Shown: piece by piece, positions 52,173-63,266 of the stretch | Position numbering within the stretch: position 1 is the stretch's first letter | How the letters are laid out: each line of letters begins with the position of its first letter | Assembly (NCBI GenBank): GCA_004194705.1 | Contig: SADC01000189.1 | Location: 62,001-126,000 of the forward strand | Direction of reading: 5' to 3' | Source: Ditylenchus dipsaci | Lineage: Eukaryota > Nematoda > Chromadorea > Rhabditida > Anguinidae | DNA: 64,000 nt | Position numbers and translations under genes: made by a program | Notes under the pieces: generated by a model | Database searches by the model: none | Told to the model about the DNA's origin: nothing | What the model saw: only the letters and a program-made list of their open reading frames with translations

Positions 52173-55100
52173 ATGAGCGCAGTCTCGTTTGGCACCTCGT
52201 CAACTGCTTCTCCTAATCCTTTAACAGCCTTCAATAGTTCAGCACAGGACATACAACCTAGCAGCACAGCTCCACGACGCAAACAAGCAAAACCGCAGCG
52301 GATTGACGAAGATAAGAAAAAGAGCAGCACTGCTGATTTGCTTCACACCACCAGCAAGTCAAAAGCAAACACAGGTAGACTTTGCAACATTATCAGAAAA
52401 AATATAACAATTTAAGAAAAATTAAAAGTGCAGGCTCTTTTCATACCCCTTAGCTCAAAAAATGGCCATATATTTTTTCCTATTGAAAATTTATTTAATA
52501 CAGACTTTTTCAAACAAAAATTATTTTTTAATCGTGCGTTTTGTAACCACATCTCTTAGCTACGAAAAGACACTACTTGCAAATTTTTATAATGCAAAGA
52601 AAGAAAGTTATGGTCACTATTGAGTAAAGGGATATGAAGACATCTTTAGTAAGCAGAATCAAGGTGCATAGACGTTTCCTCGAAAATGAAACTTTTCTCA
52701 TGCCTTAATAACCCCCTATTGATTTTTTTTCGCAAAAAGTTTTTAGTTCAAAAGAATGTTTAAACCACACGTTTGAGTGCGTGCTGAAATGCGCTGCCCT
52801 ACCCTGAAATTCGAAAATCGAAAAAATTAAAAAAAATCAACAGGGGGGACCAAGCTTCAAATTTGGAAAAGTTTCCCCGAAAATGAAAAAAGTTTCATTT
52901 TCGATACCAATATTAAACCAATATTACACCAATATTAAAACTCGACATTCTGCAAATTTGTGACGTCTTTATCGGATGGAAAACTTTATTAAAAAGTAGA
53001 CAACCCCTTTTTTTATTTTTTCTTAACAAATATATAGTAACTAAAGTATGCTTGGTCACAACTAAAGTGGTTTGTAAAACTAATAAAGTTCGTCGAACAT
53101 TTCCGACACAACTTTTTCTTGTACAGTTCGAACAATTTCAATAGATTATTTTTCAAACTTTTTGACTAAAACAGCATTGTTTACAATTTATTTGGTAAAA
53201 CCATAAATAATGTATTTGTAAATCATTTTTTAATACAACTATTTCTACAACTTTTTATGCTCGACTTTCCCTTTTTAATACACTTCCTATCAAATGACTG
53301 AAAGCATTTGACTGGATGTTTTCATCGGCCAACCAAAAACATTTTGGCTTTGAAAGCCATAGAGCAGCTACTACTTTAAGCTTCACATTTATTATTAATT
53401 TTGGTGCTTCAGCCGCATGTAGTAACATTACTGTGTGTGCCTCGCTCTCTACAGCCAAACAAAAGCTTAGCCCACTTCTTTTTTCTAAGCGAATAATAAT
53501 TTATCTACTGCTTCTGATCTAACTTCATCGGCCTTTGTCCCCTCTCCATTTGATTTGTGTTCCAAAGCAGGCAGCTAGATAGCTAGCAACAAGTTGTGGT
53601 CAGAAAAAGAAAACAAACAAAGGCTCTATTTAAAAACTGATTTCATTCCCCAAAAATAAGAATTTTTTCTTATTATTATTTTCATTTCGTCCATTAGTCT
53701 CTTTTTTTTATCATTTTGCCTAAAACTGCCAATTTACATACATAAGTTTGAGGCTAGCTTGATTTTCATTAAGCAAAAGGTCGGCTGATCGGCTCTCCTT
53801 CAAGAGGCTGGCTGGATGCCGCCAACTCGGCACCACAACCTCCTTGCCCCTCCTCATTTTGTAAATGCCGCTGGTGGCGGTTGGAATATTTCCCTAGATG
53901 AGGTCTTTTTGTCCCCAAACAATGCTAATAAATCTTAATTTTGGACTTAAATGAAAGGTTTTTTCCTTCTTCGCCCTCCTACCATAAATAAATGGTTGAT
54001 TTCGGGGAAGACAAAAAGAGGCAGTCTGCCTTTTGCTCAATTGATTCAATTGACTCAAAGGAGCCAAAATTTTTGTAGAGAAATTCTAATGAGTTTTTTG
54101 TTGCCCATTAAATTGAGAGGAAATCGGCCTGCAGTTTTGATGTGCCACCCTTGGCATTTCTAATTTTATTGGTTGAGCTTTAATCGGCATCTTCTTTTGT
54201 GTAATGGCTCCAACTGTGTAGTTGGGGCGGATGTGATATTGTGCGACAAGTGGTATGATACAAAGTCGAAAATAACATTGATCATTTGTCAGGTAATGTG
54301 TCTGAGTGGTTAAGCCATTAGCGTACAATAGCCTCATGTTAGATTCTTGGTTAAAGTAATAAGCTTGTAAAAAATAACCATCTTGGTTGCTGGTACGGTT
54401 AAACAATGAAAAATGAGTTGCTGGCTTGTAAAATTTAAAAAGTTACGTGCCTCAGGAGTTGGCATAAGAAGTTTTGTGAAGAGAATTTTTTTAAAAAGAA
54501 GGCATTTTACCATTTTGTTGTACAGTCGACTCTCAATTTAACGACACCTCAAAAAGTTCGTTCCCGCCCAGAGTCTGACACTTTTTTATACCAGATTCTG
54601 AAATCTTTTCCCAATTACCTTTTTTGGTCGTTCCTCCTTGGTCGCTCCTCCTCAATTTTTTTTAATTTCCGAAAGGGGCTAGATCTGATATGCCAATCCA
54701 AGGTGCGAGCTGAAATAATTTTAATACTCGTTTTTATGCCTTTTTACAAAATAGTCTATGGTCAAATGTGTGGAAGCAGCTCACTGGTGGCATGCAATTC
54801 TTTTTTTTATCAAGTCTTTAACTTTTCACCTTTCATAAATCAAACTTGATTTCGTGCTACCGCTTTAGTTGTTTTACTCTTTTTGGAGAAAAAGACCAAA
54901 AAGAAGCCGCTGGTGTGCGAGTCCATTAAAAATTATGGTGGCTGTCATAAAAGTGGCTACCTTATGGTTTGTTGTTATGAAAAGGATGACACAACTCCTC
55001 CACATTAGTGCGTTTTTTGATCAATTTGAGTGGTTTGATAGTCTCTTGCAATGGTTATTACTAAACCGTAACCAAAAGACGTATTCCTCTCTCAATAGCC

Positions 55101-58100
55101 TGTTTTCCATTTTTATTTCAGAAAAGTTTGTTTTTGTTAAAATAATGCCAAAACAATGTGCTTACGTAAAAATCGTTTTAATTTTGCTAATTCGAAAATA
55201 TCTCAAAAATTGTTACAACTATATTTTGGGCTCAAATATTTTTTAAAAGACTATCGAGAGTCGGTTGTATTTCTTTTAATTTATTGTGTCTCCACTACAT
55301 ATTTTTTTATTTGATAATGGAGACTCTGGACAAAAAATTATATTAAGCATGAAAAATACCATTCATCAAAACACCAAGCAAAACGATCGCGGAAAACATC
55401 AATACAGACGTTTTCAATATTGCCAAAAAATACTACAGAATCAACCAGCTGATTTGAAAAACATTTACAAAGCTTCTTCTAGATCTGGTTCTGAGTATTC
55501 AATATTGCCATTCTTGTTCCACGATTAAGCTGGCGTCTTTTGGGGATTCGGCCTGGCGACTGCGTCTGCGGCTGTTCACTCAGAACCACATCTAGAGAAT
55601 GCTTTGTAAATGTTTTTCCGATCAGCTGGTTGAATTCTGTAGTATTTTTGATTCACACAGCCCCACATAAAGAAGTCATACGGCGTCAAATCGTAACAAT
55701 ACTAGAATTAGGCACGAAAAAACGATGCTCTTGGTATACTTCTGTGAAATTTAAAAGGGTTGAATTGGTCTCGCCTGTGGTTCGAATATTTTTTCTTCGT
55801 AAATGTACAAAAAGTCAAGTTTCTGACGTGCATTTTTATACAAAAATAATAATCTGAAAAGTGTTTAATTTTGCATTTTCCAAAAAAAATGAAAATTTTT
55901 TACCGAAATTTCAACATTCCTGTTTTTTAAAATTATTGTCGTTGGCCATTTGACAACATTATTTTTTACCTTACGATTTTTTTAGCATTTCCAGAACCAA
56001 CTCAAAACAAATAATGCTATATAAAAAATATGAGTGAAAATCTTTGGAAAAAATATATATTTTTTTATTTTTTATAAAAAGTTGCAGCTAGAAGACAACA
56101 AACATGAGATAGTTTTTGTTTTATTTGTTTTATTATTTAAAATGCCAAAAATGCTCAATTTATTTGGCTCAATGTTTTCAAGGTGACCTGACCAGATTTG
56201 TCTTATATTTCGGTGATAAAATCAACAAACTACCGCTTTGATTTTGTTTCGATAAAAAAATTGACGAAAATGATTCTCATATTTGGGCAGGGTTATTAAA
56301 TTTACTAGTCTCCTCTTCTTTTCTTGAGACAAGGAATAATAAAATGGACGGGTAAGAGGATTTGTATAGCCTTTTGCCCTTGCTCTTTTTATCTAAAAGG
56401 TTAGAATCTAATACCCTTACTCAACACACAACACATTAAAACATGCATCGCGAAGTTATATTATTGTTCAGGGGCAAAATTAAAAACCTTTTTTACTCGG
56501 GTACCCTAGCTACACTAATTTACTATTTTTAAAGATTCAAAGCAGCAGTCTAAAAAATAATATTGTTGTATGGGATATTAAAAAAAACGAAATAAATAAA
56601 ACCAAATTCGATGAAAGACAAGTTTTAAACAATAAAGAGTTACAAAATCTGTTTAAGACAAAAATTCAAATGTATTTTAATCTTTGCTGGATAAATTTTT
56701 CATTTTTTAAACAAAAGAGTCTACCGTATTTTCTTTAATAAGCGCCCCGGGGCGCTCATTAGAGAGTGGCAATTTTTTCAAACTTTAAGTGGTCTGAAAC
56801 TTCGGTTTTCATTAACTTTTTCAGCTCTGTAAAAAGTGTCTGTTAGATTTTTAAAATCCCTCGCAGGAACTTTTTACAGAGCTTAAAAAGTTAATGAAAA
56901 CAGAAGTTTCAGAGCACTTGAAGTTAGGAAGGGGGCGCTTATTAGAGAAAATATGGTATTTAAAAGGACTTTGCGAAAAAATTGTTTTAAAATAAGCTGC
57001 AACTCTTTGGGATTTTGAAATTTCGACAACTATTTGAAAAAAGCTATTTTATATATAGAATACTTTGTTTTTGATTTTATTTTAATTTATTAAAGTGATT
57101 TTAAAAACTCTAAATGTGAATTTAACCGAGGATAACAACAATTAGGAAAGTTTATATTATTATCATATATCTTGCCAGCAGTCCAAACAATCAATTGCTT
57201 AACCTAATCAAGCAATTAGGCAATTAACCTCCTCTATGTTTGACGTCTGTCCCTTCATTAAGCTTGCTGATGTCGCTCTTGCAATCATCCAATTTGACTT
57301 GTCCTCCTCCTTTTCCTCAAACTCCACCATTGTTCTTTATTATATTTGTCATATAGCAGCAGCATCAGGACCATAAATGAAGCTAGTAGTAACCCACCAA
57401 ATTGCATTATATTACTCCACCACCAGTACCACAATTTATTGTTATTCTTAATGAAAACATTGTGTGAAGTAAACATTCAAGAAATAGCCTGAAAATAAGT
57501 TAGGGCACCCACTGGGATTCGAACTCACGACTTTTTTGGCAGATTCAAAATTATTTGGCTATTTGCTGTTGAAGTTAAAAACGGTAAAACTTTTCAAAAA
57601 TAGAGGTAAAAAGTGTCGAACCCTAGATGGGAACGAATTTTATGGAGTTACCTTAAATCGAGAGTGCCACAATTTTCATAAAAAAAGATAGGCTTAAACA
57701 GACACATTAACTCAGTTTTAGTTTTGAGGTTTTTGATATTTTGTTTTTTGTCGTGCGAGTCAGATTTTTTTACAGATAAGTCATCCCTCAAAACATATCC
57801 TTTAAAAGAAATATCAACGGTGAGAAATGGTGTGGACTTTTTTTAATAACACATCCAAAGACTGAGTGGAAAAAATAGTGCTGCGCATTTGTGTTTTTGC
57901 GATGTTGCGATGCGATGTTTTTGGGTCCGAGACTTGCGATGCGATTTTGCGATGTTTCAAAACTTTGCGATGCGATGTTGCGATGCGATGTTTAAGGCAA
58001 AATTTCGTGCGATGTTGCGATGTTTGCGATGCGATATATCGCATCGCACGCAGCACTAGAAAAAAAGCTGTTAATTAAGGGTTAAAGCAGGGCTACGATC

Positions 58101-61100
58101 TGTAATTTTTAAAATGTTTTTTCCGGAGCCTACCAGTAATTCTTTTTTATTTTTGAAGTCTTACGTCAAAATCTTTTTTGGTTTCAAATCACTGGAATAA
58201 ATGACCTTTTTACTGAAAATTTTAAAAAAGTAGTTTTTGGAGAAAAAATCGAAATTCGGAGATTGCAGCCCAGGTTTAAGGCAATATACTGGCTTACTGC
58301 TCTTTATGTCGACTACTACTGTAATAACAATAAGGCCGGTTATGATTGGCCAGTGTGGCAGGCAGTGGTTGGTTGGAGTGTCGCCACCTCTGCATTACCA
58401 GCCAGCTGCCTGCCTGCATCAATAACTACCAGGCAGCTGGCTGGCTAGGGTGCATTCCCAAAGGAAGCTGCTCTGAAACAGATTTTATATATGAGCCAGC
58501 TTTAATTCATTTAATGTGGGGGGTGAGTAAACATAATAATATGGCGCCCAGCCCCTAGGGGACTGCCCATTTATTTGATCAAAATTATCTATTTTATTTC
58601 TTTTTCTGAGAATGTAGCAGTAATTGCTTCCCCCACTTTAGGCACTCTAAGTTGGTTGCCTACTACTACTTTTATGTCTTCCCCTACGTTTCATTCAATC
58701 AAATTATGTTGGTGGTACCACTGGACTGAAACAAACGCAATTTGCCTGCATTATAAAGACTTGTAATTTTGGCAAAACAAATACTTAAATTAAATAAAAG
58801 TTATATAAAACAAGTTAGGCGGGGTTTCCGATCATTTTGAAAAACTCAACTTTTTTGCTTTTTATATTTTTTTTTAACTGAAATCCTGAATAAGATGGTA
58901 AAAAGATGACTTGATATTGCGACTCTATACAGGATGCACTTTTTTCTGTAGTTTCTATACATTTTTCAGTTGGGTAAGGCCTTAGGTGCAGGGTAGGATA
59001 CGAATAAATGACGGATGTGTAAAATGTGTTTCCAAAACTTAAAACAAAGTAAGTATATACTTACACATTTTATGGGACCGCAGTATCGGATGCCGTCCGA
59101 AAAAGATCCGCAATAATATTAGACTGAATATACTTTTCGGAATCTTGTTTTGCTCCACTTCTATATATAGAATTAATCCTTGACCGTCCAATCGTCCGAA
59201 AAAATTCTTTCTTCATTTCCATCGAACTTTTAGATTTTTCTTAATAAAAGCAACTAGAATTTCACATGTCTATCAAAAAAAATATTTTTATATATTAATA
59301 GCTCACCAGAACTAATTTTGGCTAAAGTACATTATCTGTACCTGGCCAAAATCAGGTTTGAACTATGTCTAAGGCAGTTTTAAACAGTGAAAACAATATA
59401 AAAAACGGGTCCTTTTTAACACTTTTCATGTGGCAAGAGTGCCATTTGTAACTAACAAGGAAACCGTTCGAACTGTAAAATGTTAACCCCTGGAATTTTT
59501 ATGAACTTCTATCATGTTTCCATGTTTTTCAATGCTCTGATTTCGAGAATCATTCATATAGCCATCCCTGGGATGGACTCAGAAAATTTCGTTTTTCGGA
59601 TGCCTTGGTCCCCAAGCTGATTTTTTTCACATTCCAAATATCTAAAAAATCAGTTTGGGGGACCAAGGCATCCGAAAATCGAAATTTTCAGGGTTCATCC
59701 CAGGGATGGCTATACGAATTATTCTTGTAATCAGCGCATCGGAAAACATGGAACATGTTAGAAGTTCATAAAAATTCTAGGGTTAACATTTTACTGTTCG
59801 AACAGTTCCCTTGTAAATGTTTTTTTTTCCTAAATTACTTTGTTTAGAAGCCTAACTAGCAAGGTGTAAACTGTACTCATTCTTTGTGAAGACCCACACT
59901 ATTAAACAAACGCAACAATTATCTTTTTAGACTAACTAACTCAACTGATGTCTCACCAAATTTTTTCTAAAGTAATAGCAGTGCACAAAGACCCAGTTAA
60001 TGTGATCGGCGAAAAAAGCGTCCCATCTTTTTGTGCACATAATTTTTTTGCTACAACAAAAAAATTTATGTGACGGACATTTGTTGCCGTTTTCAATGGC
60101 TCATTTTTACCAATTTTAAAGCCATTTTTTGCTTAAAAATTGTTGGATTTGTTTTTGTTGTGAGTTGCTGTTAAATTGATTTGACAGTTGTTGATGTGAG
60201 GGCTGTCAGTTGTGATTTGTATGATCAGAAAGGAGAATATTTTTATTCTTCATTTTATTAACACACACACATGCGTTAATTGGGGAGATGGGATGGGAGT
60301 TTTGATTTTTAAATTAATTTTTGTTCGCTTGACTGATTTTTGACGAGGGGAATAACTGGCTGGCTGTTTGCTAGTGAATAAGACAATGCTTCTTTTCTTC
60401 CTACTTTTTTCTTACATCACAAAAAGCAAACCAAATCTAGTCAGGGGAAGTAATATTAAACGTCTATGGGTTTGGGTGTTGAAAATTGACTGCGATTAGC
60501 AAAAATATTATTAGTAAAGACTTTAAAGGTATTTTTGATGAGTTAGAAAAAAATTAATCTACAGTCAACCTTCAATTTAATGTAACCAAAAATAGGCCGA
60601 TTTGGTCGGTCTTAAGTAAAATTAGTCAAGGTGAGCCCTTGATTTAGCGGCAATGTAGGGTCAACACTCGGGGTGACGTTAAATCGAGGGTTGACTGTAT
60701 GTAAAAATATTTTGAACTATTCCATACGCAAAATAAGTTGTATCGAGCGAGTTTCTCATCTGGTTTGGCTCCCAACCGACTGAATTTTTAGGCATATGCA
60801 GGATCCAAGCCACAGAGGTCCAAAGGAAAATAGTGCTATACGCCACATAAATTTGGGGCCTCGAGTTTTTGAGATTGCGTCAGGAAAAAAAGTAAGGTCC
60901 CTCTGAAATCAATTAAATAATATGGACACTCTTTTGAAAAACACTTTTAGAATTTAGCGTTAGGGGTCTGAATAAAAAAATTTTGTGCTTTCAAAAACTA
61001 CGATTTTCGCGATTTCGGAACTAGATTGCCTAATCAGATGGAAGAGCATTTTAAAAGACAAAAAATATGAAATTTCATTTTAAAAAATAATTTCGGCAAA

Positions 61101-62042
61101 TCAATGAAGTGTGTTGTAGTAGTGGATTGCCACTACTACTATCATTTTCTTTGATTTATTCCAAATGGTTGTGCCGTTCACCACCGCAGCAAATATGTTG
61201 GGAATAATACAAGGGAGCACATTTATGATAAAAGCAAGCCTGTAATCCACACACAAAGACTCTGCAAACTAGAGCCCATAATTTATGGGAAAGCATATAC
61301 TTACAGTACAACACTATTATAGCCTGGAAAATTCAAAAATTTCATTTGTTTTTTAAACTTATTAGTCGTGATTCAAAAAAGTTCGGCTTAAAAATTAATT
61401 AATTAAAAAAAACATTTAAAGTGGTATGAAAAAACTAAAACGCTTCCGAAAAATGTAAAAATTAAATTTTTTTTTAAAACTGAGACTTTTAGCATGAAAA
61501 CCCCAAATATTTTCCAGGTAGTTTAGCCATGCGCTCCTCACCTATTTCTGTGGAGAAACAGTTTCGCAATCAGTTCAAGCAGTCCATTGAAGACAACTTC
61601 CTTCACTCTAAAGTTGGTTTTTAATTGCAGTACAGTTGACCTTCGAGCACTGACCCTGGGTTGCGGGATTATTGAGGGTGAAGGATAAGCGGGATGGCAA
61701 GTTTTTCGCAGTAGCAGTTGCAGATTTTTCGGGTTACTGGGACCACCAACACATATAAAGCCGTAAATCTTACCATGTCAAAAGTGTCGAGGGTCGACCA
61801 TACTTTAATTTTGAAAAAACAGATATATAAGTGGAATATGTTTAGCCCCTGTTCCTGACCCTGCTGTAAATGTCAGCACCAGCTCTTCCAGTAGCACTGA
61901 AGCAGTAGCCGTAGATCTGTCCCCACCTTCTAGACCTTTGCTGGACCAGCGAAATGACACAGTCAATCCACTACTACTTCATGAAATTATGGGTGTGCAG
62001 GAAAAAGAAGAGTCTCTTGCCCATACTGGCTACACCACCCAG
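52173..62042 (+). CDS. Spalt-like (SALL-type) repressor, N-terminal exons, 3' partial
   Basis: Three plus-strand exons join in frame: 52173-52374, 61518-61616 and 61846-62042 (phases 1, 1, 0; GT-AG introns of 9.1 kb and 229 bp). The product so far is about 166 residues, Ser/Thr-rich and apparently disordered. Residues 35-42 read RRKQAKPQ, the motif at the N-terminus of SALL proteins (and, in variants, of FOG, BCL11 and TSHZ factors) that recruits the NuRD co-repressor through RBBP4/7. A later QFRNQFKQSIED segment is weakly like the QFK.QF region of SALL proteins. The zinc fingers that would prove identity lie right of the window. The start is the first ATG after an in-frame stop, with G at -3. 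The motif is internal, not N-terminal as in vertebrates. The family call rests on one short motif. Confidence 0.55.
52670..52910. repeat. Diverged copy of the GACGTTTCCCC element
   Basis: TAGACGTTTCCTCGAAAATG on the left and GTTTCCCCGAAAATGAAAAA on the right flank a core with GACCAAGCTTC; a degenerate relative of 42362-42732. Confidence 0.6.
54290..54365 (+). repeat. tRNA-like relic (Ser/Leu-like A box)
   Basis: GTAATGTGTCTGAGTGGTTA resembles the D-arm of class II tRNAs; TTAGATTCTTGGTTAAAG is a poor B-box remnant. Not functional. Confidence 0.35.
54522..54710. repeat. Left half of a pogo-like MITE
   Basis: TACAGTCGACTCTCAATTTA, AAAAAGTTCGTTCCCGCCC and GAGTCTGACACTTTTTTATA match the left side of 50789-51070; no right terminus is seen. 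Confidence 0.65.
56722..56958. repeat. ACCGTATTTTC-family fold-back, AATAAGCGCCCC word
   Basis: TACCGTATTTTCTTTAATAA then GCGCCCCGGGGCGC on the left; GGGGGCGCTTATTAGAG and AAAATATGGTA on the right; the core CAGCTCTGTAAAAAGT is mirrored. Same word as 11258-11514 and 15700-15924. Confidence 0.87.
57500..57560 (-). repeat. tRNA-derived SINE relic
   Basis: Minus strand: GAATCTGCCAAAAAAGTCGT, then GAGTTCGAATCCCAGTGGG, a well-formed B box. No complete cloverleaf. Confidence 0.45.
57586..57672. repeat. Right half of a pogo-like MITE
   Basis: AAAAAGTGTCGAACCCTAGA, GGGAACGAATTTTATGGAG and TTAAATCGAGAGTGCCAC match the right side of 50789-51070, with the terminus eroded. Might be the displaced partner of 54522-54710. 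Confidence 0.55.
57898..58053. repeat. GCGATG repeat array
   Basis: Degenerate tandem words GCGATGTTGCGATGCGATGT over 155 bp, ending in the palindrome GCGATGCGATATATCGCATCGC. CpG-rich against AT-rich flanks. Confidence 0.88.
58260..58830. other. Unique mixed-composition island
   Basis: Non-repetitive patch with CAGCTGCCTGCCTGC, CAGGCAGCTGGCTGGC and AATAATATGGCGCCCAGCCC, within the SALL-like gene's first intron. Short open frames lack any domain. Confidence 0.3.
59443..59819. repeat. 377-bp long palindrome
   Basis: CATTTGTAACTAACAAGGAA ... GTTCGAAC on the left, with inverse GTTCGAACAGTTCCCTTGTA on the right; both arms continue through CATCCCTGGGATGG and GATGCCTTGGTCCCC with very few mismatches. 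The loop is about 59620-59645. CTTGGTCCCC also forms the hairpin core of 10179-10301. Confidence 0.88.
60560..60700. repeat. Pogo-like MITE, 141 bp
   Basis: TACAGTCAACCTTCAATTTA and the inverse TTAAATCGAGGGTTGACTGTA. Confidence 0.82.
61632..61803. repeat. Pogo-like element filling intron 2 of the SALL-like gene
   Basis: TACAGTTGACCTTCGAGCAC and GTGTCGAGGGTCGACCATAC occupy most of the 229-bp intron 61617-61845, so the intron may have been enlarged by this insertion. It lies between coding exons without disturbing either junction. Confidence 0.65.
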
Positions 62043-62106
62043 GTAAATTTTAAAAATTTTTATATTTATAAAATTGAGGCGAAAAAATGAGACAGCTCAG
62101 GATAAC

Positions 62107-63084
62107 TACAGTCGACTCTGTCAATAACGCACGCCCAAAAAGTTCGTTCCCGCCTAGGGTCCGGCACTTTTTTACCCTAAATTTGGGAGCTGATTGCTGA
62201 ATGTAATTCGCCATCCTCGTGCGAAAACTCGCAAGGATTTTGATTTTACCGATCGTTTTTTTTTGTGAAACATTATAATTTCATCATTTAGACCCGCAAC
62301 TCTCCCAATAGTGTACGCATGTTTCCTGAATAGGTGTGCGATGTTGGGAGAGTTGCGGGTCTAAATGATGAAACTACAGGGTGGATCGAAAAACCTGAAA
62401 TTTTTCAAAATTAACACTGTTTTGTTTAAGACTTTTGAATTTACATATTTCTTTCATTATTCAGCAGTGTTTGTAGCTTGTTTAAAAGCCAAAATCAAGG
62501 GCTACGTGCTAGTGCAAAAACATTTCGAAAATCATTGAACAGTTCAAATTAGACAGTTCAGTCATTGAAATTTATCGTGTCGCATTCATTTATTGTTTTT
62601 TCATCGTGTCTCTATTTTTTATATTGAATTTGGTGTAACAAGGATGGACGGTTGCAGTCTTAGGTCATACGGTCAGCTTCAAGGCAAGCAACCTATGGGA
62701 AACAACCACTTAGTGAGTTAGCCTTGTGGAGCGAGCCGCGTTAATCTCATGCTACGAGAGCTAGACCTAAGACTACGGAAGAATGAGATGACTCGGTACC
62801 GGCCTCACAACCGTTATTCCAACATCCTTTGTTACGCCAAAAAATCTTTATTTTAGACGGTGCGCGGAAGCCCTTGACAAAAATTTTCGGATTTTTTCAG
62901 GTTTTTTGGGCCACCCGGTATAATGTTTTACAAAAACGATCGGTAAAAACGGAATCATTGCAATATTTCGCACTAGGCTAGCGAATTACATTCAGCGATC
63001 AGCTCCGAAATTTAGGGTAAAAAAGTGCCGGACTCTAGCGGGAACGAACTTTTTAGGCGTGCGTTATTAACAGAGTCGACTGTA
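62107..63084. repeat. 978-bp pogo-like element with nested insertions
   Basis: TACAGTCGACTCTGTCAATA and the inverse TTAACAGAGTCGACTGTA; second layer AAAAAGTTCGTTCCCGCCTA / GCGGGAACGAACTTTTTAGG. Inside: an 80-bp hairpin (about 62281-62371, arms CATCATTTAGACCCGCAACT) and a balanced-composition block at 62640-62840. No transposase. Confidence 0.85.
62640..62840. other. Unidentified balanced-composition insert in MITE
   Basis: About 200 bp (GTCTTAGGTCATACGGTCAG, GTGGAGCGAGCCGCG, GAGAGCTAGACCTAAGACTA) noticeably richer in G and C than its host element. CTTAGGTC at about 62661 has an inverse GACCTAAG at about 62763. Not a tRNA, 5S or open frame I can recognise. Confidence 0.35.
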
Positions 63085-63182
63085 GTCTTATTTTAAGATT
63101 TCATGGCGAGATTTTTGTAATTTATAAAAATCATTATTGTCATCTAAGCCCTCTGTTTGAAAAATTCTGGCTCTCTTCTATG

Positions 63183-63266
63183 TTGATGCTGTCATCCCTC
63201 GCTCTGGCCTTAGGTATCTTCTCTCTTTAGTTCCTTTTTTTCAGCCTCTGTTTAATTGTATCGAGA
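63183..63266. repeat. Dispersed repeat, GCTCTGGCCTTAGGT (copy 2)
   Basis: GATGCTGTCATCCCTCGCTC, CTGGCCTTAGGTATCTTCTC, CTTTTTTTCAGCCTC and TTGTATCGAG in the same order as 43227-43322. Confidence 0.7.

Larger units (their letters stand above)
52375..61517 (+). other. 9.1-kb first intron of the SALL-like gene
   Basis: Donor GTAGAC after ACAG at 52374, acceptor TTTTCCAG at 61517. It contains ACCGTATTT- and pogo-type MITEs, SINE relics and unlabelled unique stretches (53240-54160, 54800-55980, 56000-56720, 57130-57480, 58260-58830, 58840-59440, 59820-60559, 60701-61320). I find no coding exon within it. Confidence 0.6.

Noticed and set aside
54869..55246. Plus-strand open frame of 125 codons
   Set aside because: AT-rich, Lys/Phe/Ile-rich translation with no recognisable domain and no neighbouring exon.
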